A DNA stretch of 64,000 nt from Tulasnella sp. 424 (GCA_019633425.1 WSUB01000120.1:62001-126000); one strand, 5' to 3'. Counted from the stretch's first letter, positions 20,985-30,964 are shown. Notes: a model not told the origin generated them from the letters alone. Program-made: numbers and translations.

Positions 20985-21660
20985 AGCTAGTCAACCACAG
21001 GGACGCCTTCAGTCACGAACAAGAGCTCTGGAAGGGTGCCGTCCTCGTTCTCCTCCTTGGATGACATGCTGACGAGGAGGGCCACCGACAACGCAGTCTA
21101 GTTTCAGATCATTAAGGCCCGTAGCTTCTTCTCGGTGACCGTTCAACTTTCTCTTTCTCGATCTGGGCTTTTCGACCTGGTACTGAAGCTTAACTACTTG
21201 TTCCGAAGCGAGCCTTGACAGCGTCGGTCCACTTGGTTTTGTCACCAAGTTGTCGGACTCTTGGTCATCGTTTCCTTACGCCAAGATAGGCTAGAACCGA
21301 ACGAAAACTCAAATTGATGAGTTATTTGAAGAATATATATCCGGTGCTTACTTTTAGAGAAGACCAATGTCGGTTGCACTGACCCGCTTCAAGCTTCATG
21401 GAGGCGTCGAACTCAGTAGACTTCTCCCCGGCTGATCAAGCTCGCCTTCCTCCCACTAAAGAGCCTCGAGTTGATCCAATCTTCGCTTTCTCCGAGCTTC
21501 CATCCATCTACATAATGCTCCAAAGGCGAAGCAAACCCGACAAGCGATCTAATACCAGGTATTAATGTGTTCTAAGGGATGATGTTCAGCACCGAGATTC
21601 GTGAAACCCTGCTTCACCGATCGGCGCCGTACAACGCGTGAGGGCAGTGGCGGTTCCGAA
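20985..21660 (-). pseudogene. Decayed A copy 5
   Basis: Exon 1 (near 21645) has TCG for ATG. Exon 2 begins after a CTTAG acceptor near 21571 and is frameshifted before the Arg-rich segment. Exon 3 starts PIL then TAA (shared with A copy 4), still reads PTLSRLASEQVVKLQYQV, and then loses frame before the end motif, so the MPSK segment is read in the wrong frame. Confidence 0.72.
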
Positions 21661-22218
21661 TCTTCGGTTGCGTACCAACTCGTATTAACGGAGAGTATAT
21701 GGACGAATGCTCCCAGTAGATTGCGAACCTGGCGAACTGGCGAGAACGAGCAGAGTCGAGATTGATTCAGCCCAGGGAGGTGGACATGTATCTCACTGCT
21801 GCACTCTTTGTATATGGGTCATACTGTATTGCAGCGAAGTGGTACGCTTGAGAGGGTTGATTGCTCTCATGATCCCCGGATTCGGTGCAGGCTCGAAGGG
21901 TCAAGCCAAAGGAAGATATGGATTTTCGGATGACAGATGCTGGAACGCCGAAAGGACCCAAATGGCAGAGCCGGGGTAGTGATAGCCCGGCTACTCAGTA
22001 GGATTTCAAATCGTTTATTACTCATAATCGAGTCACGGAAAAGGTTGCTGAACTGCGGATGAAATTTTGGACGCTACCGAGGACCTCATTCAAACGACGG
22101 AGGCTATCGGCCTGACGGTGATCTTTGAGGATGTTCTCATACTTCTGTCCTAGCTGCATGCGCCCCGTCTCTACAATCCCCGAGAGACCATGCCATTCCT
22201 TGAAAGCATAGGTGACGG

Positions 22219-22940
22219 CTATCCAATCACAGGCACGTCTTGTATTGCGAACACGAGCTCCGGGAGCACTCCATCTTCGTTCTCTTCCTCTTTGGATGGC
22301 ATCCTGATGAGAAAGGCTACCGAGACCAAGTCCAACTTCGGATAATTCGAATCTGCGACTTCTTCCCGATGACCGTTCGACCCCCTCATCTTGGCCTTGA
22401 GTCTTTTCACCTGGTCATGGAGGTTTGCTACTCGCTCAGATGCTATAGACAGCATCCTTCGGGTGGGTTCAGCCACCTCTGTTGCAGGCTCTGTGTGCTC
22501 GCCACACCAAGCTGAGATGGGCTTAAGTTGGAGGGAAGGATTGAATTATTGATTTGAGGTCGGGATAATGATTACTCACCTCCCAAGAAGACCATTGACT
22601 GTCGTGCTTACTCCCTGGCGTCACGGAGGCGTCAAACATCGTAGGTTTTTCTCTATAGTCAACAAATCTCTCTTCAAGGTCGTCCTGAGCCCGCTGAAGC
22701 GCCTCCAACAAATCTAATTGACGACGTCTGCGCATTCCTCTCCATCGACAAAAAGTTCCGACGGCTATCACGATAGCAAGGAAAACGGTGACTATAGGTA
22801 TCCAAAGGGTCTGAAGGTACACGAGGCAAGGATCGAGTATCAGTCTCGGAATACGGCGGTCCAGATTAGGGTCGTTCACTTACACTCTTCGAGACAGACG
22901 ACTCATTGCACTCTAGGTCATTGTACGCACACCAGCCCAT
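22219..22940 (-). CDS. Array gene 13, B-type membrane protein
   Basis: Exons 22940-22884, 22810-22580 and 22521-22219 encode 196 aa. N-terminus MGWCAYNDLECNESSVSKS: Cys4, Cys11 and an Asn-Glu-Ser sequon, close to gene 11. The helix is TLWIPIVTVFLAIVIAVGTF, then CRWRGMRRRRQLDLLEALQ and RFVDYREKPTMFDAS (Arg for the usual Gly). Exon 3 begins PISAWCGEHTEPATEVAEP; the following segment is a codon shorter than in gene 11. The end motif is intact. Introns are 22883-22811 and 22579-22522. The upstream box is at 23144-23157. Confidence 0.75.
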
Positions 22941-23143
22941 CGACAGGTTCTACAAGACCATCACTGTTAGAGCAGTCAGTTTTCAATACTCGATCTAACC
23001 CACGTACCGATGGATGAGTGCGACCTAGGATTTAGTGGCTGTCGATCCGCGAGGGTGGCTGAGGGCGAGGGAACGTTTAGGATACCGCCGCTCGGTGGGG
23101 TTGGCGTCGTGAATACTTATCAACTCTTTATAGACACTTTACT

Positions 23144-23157
23144 CACTGGGGCGCAGC
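23144..23157 (-). promoter_or_regulatory. Conserved upstream box, array gene 13
   Basis: CACTGGGGCGCAGC on the plus strand, 204 bp upstream of the ATG at 22940. Confidence 0.55.
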
Positions 23158-23387
23158 CATGTGCGGTGATTTAGGGGTTGAGCGCGCCTCGATCCGACAA
23201 TAGACCGGCGGTCACGATTTCATCAGATGACAGCCTTTATTCAAGGGACGCATTGAATGCTTTAAATCTCTCCGGCTTGGCGCGCTCGATATCGTCTCTG
23301 GTAATCTGTCATCGATACTACATAAACAAAGCAAGATCCCATTGCCCCTGTCATTCCCCAACCCTACAGCTTCAGCCAAGATGACAG

Positions 23388-24129
23388 CTAGGCGACCACA
23401 GGAACGTCTTCGATTGCAAACACGAGCTCTGGAAGGGCGTCGTCCTCGTTCTCTTCCCCCTTGGATGGCATGCTGACGAGGAAGGCCACCGACGCCGAGT
23501 CTAGTTTCAAATCATCGAGGCCCGTAGCTTCTTCTCGGTGGCCATTCAAATTTCTCATCCTCGATCTGAGCTTTTTGACCTGGTGCTGGAGCTTAACTAC
23601 TTGTTCCGAAGCGAGCATTGACAGCGTCGGTTCACTCGGTTCTGTCACCAAGTTGTCCAATTCTGGGTCCTTGTTGGCCCACACTGAGATGGGCTAGAAG
23701 CGAACGAAAAGTTCAATTGATGAGTTATTCGAGGATGGTATATCCGGTGCTTACCTTTAGAGAAGACCACGTACGGTTGCTCTGACCCTCTTCAAGCTTC
23801 ATAGAGGCGTCGAACATGGTAGGCTTCTCTCCATAGTCGACAAATCTCTCTTCTAAATCATCCTCGGCCCGCTGAAGAGCCTCCAGCACGTCCAACGCTC
23901 GGCGCCTGCGTATTCCTCTCCATCGACAATAGGCACCAAAGGCTATCGTAACAGCGATAAACGAAGCAACGATAGGTATCCACAGAGTCTGAGTTTGTCA
24001 AACGCGGCATCGGGTGTTAGTTCTGAGTTAGAATAAGGATATCCAAAGACCGCTCAGTCGACTGACACGTGAACTGAAAGTAGCCGAGCTGCACAAGTCC
24101 TGCTCTTGTTCGCACCAGGTCGACGGCAT
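23388..24129 (-). CDS. Array gene 14, A/B mixed membrane protein at the right end
   Basis: Exons 24129-24067, 23988-23755 and 23693-23388 give 200 aa. Exon 1 is the longest (21 codons) with Cys6 and Cys13. The first donor is GTCAGT, chosen because it keeps phase and ends in Arg as in other copies. Exons 1-2 are B-like (TLWIPIVASFIAVTIAFGAY, then CRWRGIRRRRALDVLEALQ). Exon 3 and its 3' flank match the decayed A copies (LASEQVVKLQHQVKKLRSRM, GHREEATG) and it lies at the A position relative to gene 13. It keeps the Trp codon that A copies 2-5 have lost. It may be the ancestral form or a recombinant. The upstream box is at 24321-24334. Confidence 0.72.
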
Positions 24130-24806
24130 TGATTATCGTGCTTAGGTCGTTGTTTTACTCGAAGATTTCTATATAGTTAAGTGATGAAGGAGTGGATACT
24201 TTCTGTGCTCGTCCTAACGGGTTTGAAAGCGTCAACGACAACGAGGGAGAGATTGCAATAAAGCCCTCATGCACTTCACAACGTGAGCAGAATGTCTTGA
24301 TATTCGATTCGTGCTGCACCCACTGGGGCGCAGCGTGTGAGACAAGTTGGGCGTTCGCGGGCCGATGATCAACCGGCAAAGCCTCGGAAGCACTGTCAAG
24401 CACCAACTAGGTCCCCATTTGGCAGATCGCGGCATTTTATCTAAGGGATACATCAAAGAGTCGATAGCTAACCGCACCTCCGAGACATCCTCGTTGCTGA
24501 CCGGTCTAGTCGTAGCTCTTGCCGACCAGCACCATCATCAGGTCCCAGTCAGTCAGGTTCCACGAAAAGGTGGCTTAGCAACGGCCACTTCGACGAAGGA
24601 TGCCAACCACTCAAAGAATATTCGCGTGAAACGGAGTAAATAGAAAATGGCGACGGGGACGCTAAGGTAGTACAGCAGGGCGGCGCGTAGCAACTTCCAG
24701 CTAGCAACAACTAAATACTTAACTTTGAAACTAAACCAGAACAGAAGAGAAATAAAGGAATCTAATGAATGAAGAGAACAACGGCATCGATGCACAACTA
24801 TGGTAT
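24130..24806. other. Right flank of the array
   Basis: Holds the upstream region of array gene 14, including its box, and the 3' flank of the secreted protein gene. A hydrophobic minus-strand open frame (24795-24553) overlaps that 3' flank and has no splice or start support. Nothing else seen. Confidence 0.4.
24321..24334 (-). promoter_or_regulatory. Conserved upstream box, array gene 14
   Basis: CACTGGGGCGCAGC on the plus strand, 192 bp upstream of the ATG at 24129. The rest of this upstream region is more diverged from the other copies, so conservation of the box stands out here. Confidence 0.55.
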
Positions 24807-26286
24807 TTACTGGACGGTGAAGTACGAGACATCATCGAAGCTTCCGTGCTGGGCGACGGGACCAATGACGGCTATGACGATCGAAAACCAGTCAGACCCT
24901 TGTCTGAGGCGCGCCATATTATTTGGAGGACTTACGTTGATGGTTCGCGGCAGTGTTGATCGAGCTGACCTTGTAGAAGCCAGCGGGCAAGCCACCAGTG
25001 ACGTCTGCAGTGAGGACGCCATTGACAGCGGCAGCGTTCAGACCCCTTTTGAGCGACGAGAAGCATTAGTTACCAGCACAGAGGCCAAGGCTACCCAAGG
25101 CGGACTTACTTGAAGAATGCGAAGACGTTGGGGTCGGTCGGCGTGGTCTGGTCCAACGAGGTGAGCTTCTCGATGACAGCATGTCCATGTCCGATGATCT
25201 GTCCGTTCTTCAGCTGCTGAGGAGCAGAGAAGTAGTTGGTGTTCGGGTTGACGAAGTTACCGGTCTAAGGGGATAACAGAACACGTTCGGCATCATCTCG
25301 CGTGGATGGTTATCAGAAAGATTACGTACGACGAAGCCTTTCACAGCGAGCGAGATCGTGAAGTCTTTGTTGGCGGCAATGGTCTGACCGTTCTTGGGGA
25401 ACACGAACTTGCAAGCTATGTGCGAACCGATCAGTAAAGGAAGGGTACTGCCAGCGACCACGATACGTACAAGGCACATTCTGCTTGGCAGGGATCTGAC
25501 CCATGGGGACGGGGTTGCAGCTACCTCCAGCCACCTGAAGACCGTTCGTAATAGGTTGGTTGACCCCATCGCAGAAGTTGATGTAGTTGTTCGTGCTCGT
25601 CAAGGATGGGACCTGTCCGGCTTCTGGGGTACCACCCTGGCCGTCCTGAGCCAAGTTGGCACCGATAAGCTTGGGGTCGAGAGTCAGTGACGTCTGAAGG
25701 TTGCCGCCGTTGTTTCCAGCGTTGGCTCCGGTGTTGGCGCCGGTGTTTCCGTTGTTGGCAGCAGCAGTAGTAGTTGCAGCAGCGGCAGCTGTGGTCGTGG
25801 TTTTGGCGCCGTTGTTTCCCTTGTTGTTTCCCTTGTTCTGGTTGTTGGCAGCAGCAGTAGTCGCGGCCGCGACAGCTGTGGTCGTTGTTTTCGCGGCAGC
25901 CGCCGTAGTGGTGGTCTTGGCTGCAGCTGCTGTTGTGGTGGTTTTGGCTGCAGCAGCCGTCGTCGAGCGGTTTCCGCCAAATCTCTGCAAAGGGGGAACT
26001 ATTAGTGCTGCGTAATCAATGAAATATATGCACACCCACATTTCCTCCATTTTGCCCTCCAAATCTGTTTCCTCCGTTCTGGTTATTGCCCTGCTGCTAG
26101 TACGACGGGTCAGAAGATGGAACGCTCGGTACAGGCTCAGTGACTACTTACTCTGCTGTTGTTCTGCCTCGCTCTGAGACTTCCGCGGGCCGTATAGCCT
26201 TCCGCTTCACCGAAAGGACGGGCACCTGCGAGCAGGATCTGGGCAGCCAAGAAGGATACGACGGCGAAAGATGTGCTAAGCTTCAT
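24807..26286 (-). CDS. Secreted protein with Thr/Ala repeats and a conserved fungal C-terminal domain
   Basis: Seven exons (26286-26152, 26096-26040, 25984-25471, 25415-25330, 25264-25110, 25045-24936, 24871-24807) encode 373 aa. Residues 1-22 are a signal peptide (MKLSTSFAVVSFLAAQILLA). A Gln/Asn/Gly segment follows, then several TTTTAAAAK-type repeats, likely O-glycosylated, and an Asn/Gly-rich linker. From about residue 160 a compact domain begins: LDPKLIGANLAQDG, NYINFCDGVNQPITNG, CKFVFPKNGQTI, NYFSAPQQLKNGQIIGHGHA, LTSLDQTTPTDPNVFAFFK and, near the end, AQHGSFDDVSYFTVQ. I know this domain as common in secreted proteins of basidiomycetes, without an assigned activity. All phases close. 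A 75-nt intron (26456-26382) probably interrupts the 5' UTR. Confidence 0.85.
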
Positions 26287-26381
26287 TTTGCTCGTGGGTT
26301 GATGAGAGGTTTGAAAATAAGGATGCGGGATGAAAGAATGAGCGGAATGAGGTCGATTGGAAAGAGTGAAGCACCAGTGCT

Positions 26382-26456
26382 CTGTCAAATGAAGGAGAGT
26401 GAAGGTCAGCGGACGGCGCCCACGGAGCAAGTAACCCAGAGCAAATGGGTACTTAC
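26382..26456 (-). other. Probable 5' UTR intron of the secreted protein gene
   Basis: Donor GTAAGT at 26456 and acceptor TTTGACAG ending at 26382, about 95 nt upstream of the start codon. No coding sequence adjoins it, so it is inferred from splice consensus alone. Confidence 0.5.
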
Positions 26457-27519
26457 ATCAAAAGCAAGTGGAAAGTGAAGAACGAACAGCAAAAATAAAG
26501 AAAAGGCAAATGTAGGAGAATGGGGTTCCAGACACCCAAAAATCCGCTAACCGGAATACGAACGAAAGAAAGTAGAGGAAAAGAGAGGAGGGGGCAAACG
26601 CAAGGAAGTTGATATTGCCATCGTCGGAGGATAGCTTTATACGGTTGATGGCGAGATGCCCGACTGAGGGTTGGTGACTTCTGTTTCTGTCGGTTGGAAG
26701 CAGGTCGTCAACGACGGCGCGCCAGCTTCCCTTCCCGTAACCACGGTGGCTTCTCCAGGTCGCAACGACCACCCCTTCTCATCGTCCCTCCCATACTGAA
26801 AACAGTAGCCGTAAGGAAATCTATTTGTCGGCCGTCGCCATCCCTTGGCAAGAGCTGGGAACCAGGATCCGCTGAAGATCGGCGTGTGCTATTTTTGACG
26901 GATAGAAGAAACGATGGAAACGAGACAAGCAACGCACCCCAAGAAAAAACCAGAGGCTGCCCGACGACGCCAGAGCACAGAAAGGGAGTTGTTTTTAGCT
27001 CTCCGTCGGCTGAAGTCTTATTTTAACCTCTCCATCTATCGTCGCGAAGCTGTTCGGTGGCAGGGGCACCGACGAGCCGAACAGGAAGGAAGGGCATGAC
27101 CAATCTCCTGCGGGCAATGTCTGGCACTCCGCGCTCGGCGAAAATAGCTTCTGTTGCGTCGAATCTCGTTCTTGAGTGTGCAAAGCGCGCCGTTTCCTGT
27201 TGCGGTTCTGGAGAGGTCGGAGGGGGCTGTGCGCTATTCCCGAATCGCCGAGGCTAACTCCGGCGCCACCTGGTCTGAGCGCCCCGAGGAGTCCGAGATA
27301 TTTTTCGACCAGTTTTCCTCTCCCGACTGTGGATCTAGAAATGCACTACTTTAATGCGCAGATGTAATCTCCACTCTTGACTGTAACTGACCGATGCTCT
27401 CTTGTCTTACCGCTTCGTCTTTAGACACTAGTAGTTTGACGTCCCACGGCAGTTGCGCGTATACGTAATAATTTATTACCATCACCGCGCCGAACTCGTC
27501 CCCCTCCCCTCTTTTCGGT
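26457..27519. other. Divergent intergenic region
   Basis: About 1.06 kb between the leftward secreted-protein gene and the rightward F-box-like gene. It should contain both promoters. I see no coding frame with support, no tRNA box pair and no repeat. Confidence 0.5.
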
Positions 27520-29100
27520 ATGCATCGCCTTTGGTCGGTTCTCGAGATCGCCACCGTTATTTTCAAGCATCTACAACGGAGAGATCAAGCTCGCATAATT
27601 CGGGTCTGCCGATACTTCTGGGAGGTTGCGATCCCGTTAGTATGGGAGGATCTGCCGGATATATGGATGCTCGTGGAACTCTTCTTATGGGATAAAGGAT
27701 CAACTGATCTAGGATTAATAGCGGATCAAGTAGGTCAGACCTCTCTTCTTTTGAATCAGGCTGATAAGATTGAACAGGCATCAGCTGCCGGGCCGGACAA
27801 ACTCGTGCCAACCGATAGATTGTCGGTTCATGGTAAACATACGCGAACTATCAGCCTTACGCTTGACCCAGATAAATTCCACGACCTCGAGTTATTTACA
27901 TACAATGACCCCTTCCTATTAAGTCTGCCTAGACTCAGGACTCTCAAGGTCACCATCGGAGACCTTGACGCCCCGGCTGGAGCTGAGCTACTTCACAGTG
28001 CTCTTTACCTCCCAACCCTCACTTCAATCCAACTCTTTCCGATGCATGCTCTCGATGTCGGTTCTTGCGAACCTCTTATGCTTCTCACCCAAGCCGTCGC
28101 AAAAAACGATTTTGATGAACTCGAAAGCCTCACCATCGAATTCCCTATAAAGGGCGAAATCGACCTAGAATGCCTGGTGGAAGCAGTCCGGTCTCACCAG
28201 AAACTGAAACGAGTGGAATTTGGGACTATCCATGACACCCTTCAGCTGCAGGAGGCGTTGAAAGAACTCCCTCTGCTTCAAACTCTTCGGCTCGGGGAGT
28301 TGTATTTTCCTTCTAGCCGGAAGCCTCCGCCACCGATGGTTACCACAGGCTTCCCTTCGCTTCTCCACCTCGACCTCAGCGCAACCCCGACTCATCTTCA
28401 ACGGTTCTTGCCATCGATCAACTCTTCATACTTGGAGACCATCGACCTTGAAGTTTTTGTAGCAGAGCGTTACCTGAGCTCACGAATTGGCATAGCACTA
28501 GAGGAGTTGACTCGGTTCACGTTGCTGAAGGAGGTCAAACTCCTGTTCGAAGTCGGTTATGCTTGGGAAGACGTGGAACCTGTGCTATCATGCACCCGGT
28601 TAACAAGATTCGGCCTCATTTCAAGGGAGCAATCATGGATACCGATTAACAGCAGCCACTTGCAAGCGATGAAGAAAGCATGGCCACGTCTTCTCGACCT
28701 CACCATTACGAACTTCGACAGGCCTACCACGGGCGAACCCCTCATCAGGCTCGCTGACCTCTTCGACCTCACCAAAGACCTGGCATCCCTTCAAAAATTA
28801 CACATCTCCTTCGACGGTCGTCAACACACTCAAAAGCAAACGTTCGATGCGCTTCAGAATGGAGGTGCAAAGCCGGCGAATACGAGCCTGCAGTTGTTGG
28901 ACGTTGGTTGGTCACTAAAGGATAGCGATTCGGAGGCTTGCAGTAACCTTGGACAGCAGTTTGTCGCGTGGTGGCCTAATTTGCGAGGCGTCCAGGCCCC
29001 GCCAGGCCCGAAGCGACGGTGGCAAGGGGTGAAGGATTTCGTTGCACACCAGAGAGCGCTCGTGACGCAGAGCTTGAGCAGCACTACAGCTACTAAATAA
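27520..29100 (+). CDS. F-box-like protein with leucine-rich C-terminal part (tandem copy 1)
   Basis: An open frame of 526 codons. The N-terminus (MHRLWSVLEIATVIFKHLQR, then IIRVCRYFWEVAIPLVWEDL) has the pattern of the fungal F-box: helix, 'VC+xFWxxAxPLxW'. The remainder is rich in Leu with regularly spaced LxxLxL segments (for example LPRLRTLKVTIGDL, LLQTLRLGELYF), consistent with leucine-rich repeats that choose substrates for an SCF ubiquitin ligase. The neighbour at 29310 is a clear paralogue. By comparison with it, a 48-nt in-frame intron may exist at 27730-27777 (GTAGGT...GAACAG), which would give 510 aa; both forms stay open. Substrate unknown. Confidence 0.8.
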   Translation: MHRLWSVLEIATVIFKHLQRRDQARIIRVCRYFWEVAIPLVWEDLPDIWMLVELFLWDKGSTDLGLIADQVGQTSLLLNQADKIEQASAAGPDKLVPTDRLSVHGKHTRTISLTLDPDKFHDLELFTYNDPFLLSLPRLRTLKVTIGDLDAPAGAELLHSALYLPTLTSIQLFPMHALDVGSCEPLMLLTQAVAKNDFDELESLTIEFPIKGEIDLECLVEAVRSHQKLKRVEFGTIHDTLQLQEALKELPLLQTLRLGELYFPSSRKPPPPMVTTGFPSLLHLDLSATPTHLQRFLPSINSSYLETIDLEVFVAERYLSSRIGIALEELTRFTLLKEVKLLFEVGYAWEDVEPVLSCTRLTRFGLISREQSWIPINSSHLQAMKKAWPRLLDLTITNFDRPTTGEPLIRLADLFDLTKDLASLQKLHISFDGRQHTQKQTFDALQNGGAKPANTSLQLLDVGWSLKDSDSEACSNLGQQFVAWWPNLRGVQAPPGPKRRWQGVKDFVAHQRALVTQSLSSTTATK

Positions 29101-29309
29101 CTGTCTCCACTTTCTTTGTATGTTTCGTTACGATGTGGCACTATCCAAGAATACAAGTCGCTCTGAAAGACTCCCAGCTGCAACCCAAGGCCGCGGGTGT
29201 TACGGCAGCCGATCAGTGCAACTGAATTCGCACGGGCATAGCCTCAAGCCACCGCACCACGTCCCCACTAGGCAAACGATACCCTTTCGACGACACTTGA
29301 ATCACAAAA

Positions 29310-30895
29310 ATGCATCGAGTCTGGGCAATTGAAGAAGTTGCCTCAAATATTCTTTGCTTTCTCGACTGGCCGGATCAAGCTCGAATGGCGCGGGTCTGTC
29401 GCAGACTTTGGGGTACGGCCATTCCCTTGATATGGGAGGAGCTGTACGACGTCTCCGTGTTCAAAACCTTCCTAGACTTCGAGGAGGACGATCCTGATGA
29501 CGGCAACGCTATTAAAGACGACTTGTCTGTGCGTGTAATCCACCTTTTAAATCCTTCCCCAGTAGTTCGCTCACAGCGTTAAACCCGTGTATCTAGGTCC
29601 CATCACAGCACCGATCATTCCTTTCCGACAGACTGGCTCTCCATTCCCAGTTCATTCGAAAGATGGAATTCGACATAGATTCGAAAACGTATCGGATTGT
29701 CGAGCCTCTATTGGGGACGCCTTCATTTAGAGAGAGTCTAATTAGACTCAGGTCCCTGGAGCTAACCGTGGGTCTCCTAAACAATACCGACGATGCTAGC
29801 ATCATCTTTCGGGCCTTCTACACCCCAAATCTTACCCATATCCGTATAGTAGTCGATGTTGTCCACCATCACGTTTGTGCAGAGCCCTTTCGGGGCCTTG
29901 TACAAGCAGTAACGGCATCCCACCTCCCGGCCCTCCGGAGTCTCGGACTCCAAAGCAATGGTGGCACTCGTGCCGATCCATTTTACTTGGAGGAAGCGCT
30001 TCGTGCCCATCAGCAGCTAGAGTCAGTCGAGATCGTCACTCCTGACTGCAACCGGGAGGTGCTGGAAATTTTGAAGAACCTTCCTGTGCTCCGAACCCTG
30101 GAACTCAGGTTTTCGCGTCACCTTACCGATGAATCGCCATTACCCTCAATAGGGAAAGGCTTTCCTCACCTTATCAGTCTCGACGTCCGCACCGAGCTGA
30201 CCACAATAAAACAACTACTACCTTCAATCGAATCAAACCAGGTCGAGGTCCTCAAAATGTCAATATATCATGACGAATCCACTCAAGACCATCGGATGGA
30301 CACAATGCTCGAGGGCCTGTCGCGCTTTAAGGAGTTGAAGGAAGTGGAGTTACAGCTCGGGATTGACATCATCTGGGAGGACATCGAGCCTGTGCTGGCT
30401 TGTCGAGGATTAACGAGCTTCTCTCTCATTTCCACTCAGTTGAAATGGATCCCTATCGACCGGGCTCATTTGGATGGAATGGTACAAGCCTGGCCCAATC
30501 TCTCAGATCTCGCCATCACCCACGCGTACCATCGACCTTCGACCGGATCCCCTCTCATCAAATTAGCCGACTTGGTTCACCTCACCAACACCTGTCCCTC
30601 CCTTAGATCGCTTCGCATCTCATTCGACGCACGCCAAGATGGGCAGGAAGATATTTTCGCTCTGGTGACTACGCCGACTGCATCTATCTCTCCTTCCCGA
30701 TGCCCACTGGAGTTGTTGGATGTTGGCGTGTCGATCACCGACTTTGAGGACGACGACAACACGCAGCTGGGCCAGCTCTTCACTTCGTGGTGGCCAACCT
30801 TACTAGAGCTTAAAACGGCGAGACGGTCCAAGCGACAGTGGTATCCGGTCATCGAGTTTGTTCGGAGGGCAGCTGGGGTGACGCTCTCGCCCTGA
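29310..30895 (+). CDS. F-box-like protein with leucine-rich C-terminal part (tandem copy 2)
   Basis: Exons 29310-29528 and 29597-30895 encode 505 aa. The N-terminus (MHRVWAIEEVASNILCFLDW, RVCRRLWGTAIPLIWEEL) parallels the gene at 27520, as do C-terminal stretches such as the W-I-P-I motif and LGQLFTSWWPTLLELK. The 68-nt intron (GTGCGT...TATCTAG) is needed to join the F-box to the leucine-rich part, since the upstream frame stops at 29580-29582. Only 209 bp separate the two genes, so the pair arose by tandem duplication. The role is inferred to be SCF substrate recognition; no further domain is visible. Confidence 0.8.
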
Positions 30896-30964
30896 CATGG
30901 GATGCGAGAAGATCTAGTAAATAACGTGATAGCCTCATGTAGAACCTAGGAAATAATCTCTGAT

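Larger units (their letters stand above)
8507..24334 (-). repeat. Tandem array of small single-pass membrane protein genes (9 intact, 5 decayed)
   Basis: All copies read leftward and share one design: a short exon 1 (27-63 nt), an exon 2 of 231-237 nt beginning with a membrane helix followed at once by an Arg-rich stretch, and an exon 3 of about 300-340 nt that starts Pro-(Ile/Val/Leu)-Ser, contains a coiled-coil-like charged helix, and ends in a hydrophobic-MPS(K)...LP(E/D)(L/I)V motif. By the positive-inside rule the ectodomain is the first ~20 residues and the C-terminus is cytosolic. From 10.9 to 22.9 kb intact B copies (stops at 10900, 12854, 15326, 17673, 19804, 22219) alternate with decayed A copies. 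The leftmost two genes (8507, 9560) are divergent A-like relatives and the rightmost (23388) is an A/B mixture. I do not recognise a named family; distant resemblance to uncharacterised agaricomycete membrane proteins is an impression only. Confidence 0.85.

Noticed and set aside
8507..24334. Idea that the array is a transposon family or CRISPR-like repeat
   Set aside because: Copies have conserved intron-exon structure, coding constraint and no terminal repeats or mobility genes; the host is a fungus.
24553..24795. Hydrophobic minus-strand ORF that could be a small membrane protein
   Set aside because: It lies in the 3' flank of the secreted-protein gene, starts inside that gene's last exon and has no splice or start support.
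25701..26015. Val/Ala-rich plus-strand ORF
   Set aside because: Reverse complement of the Thr/Ala repeat of the secreted protein; low complexity only.
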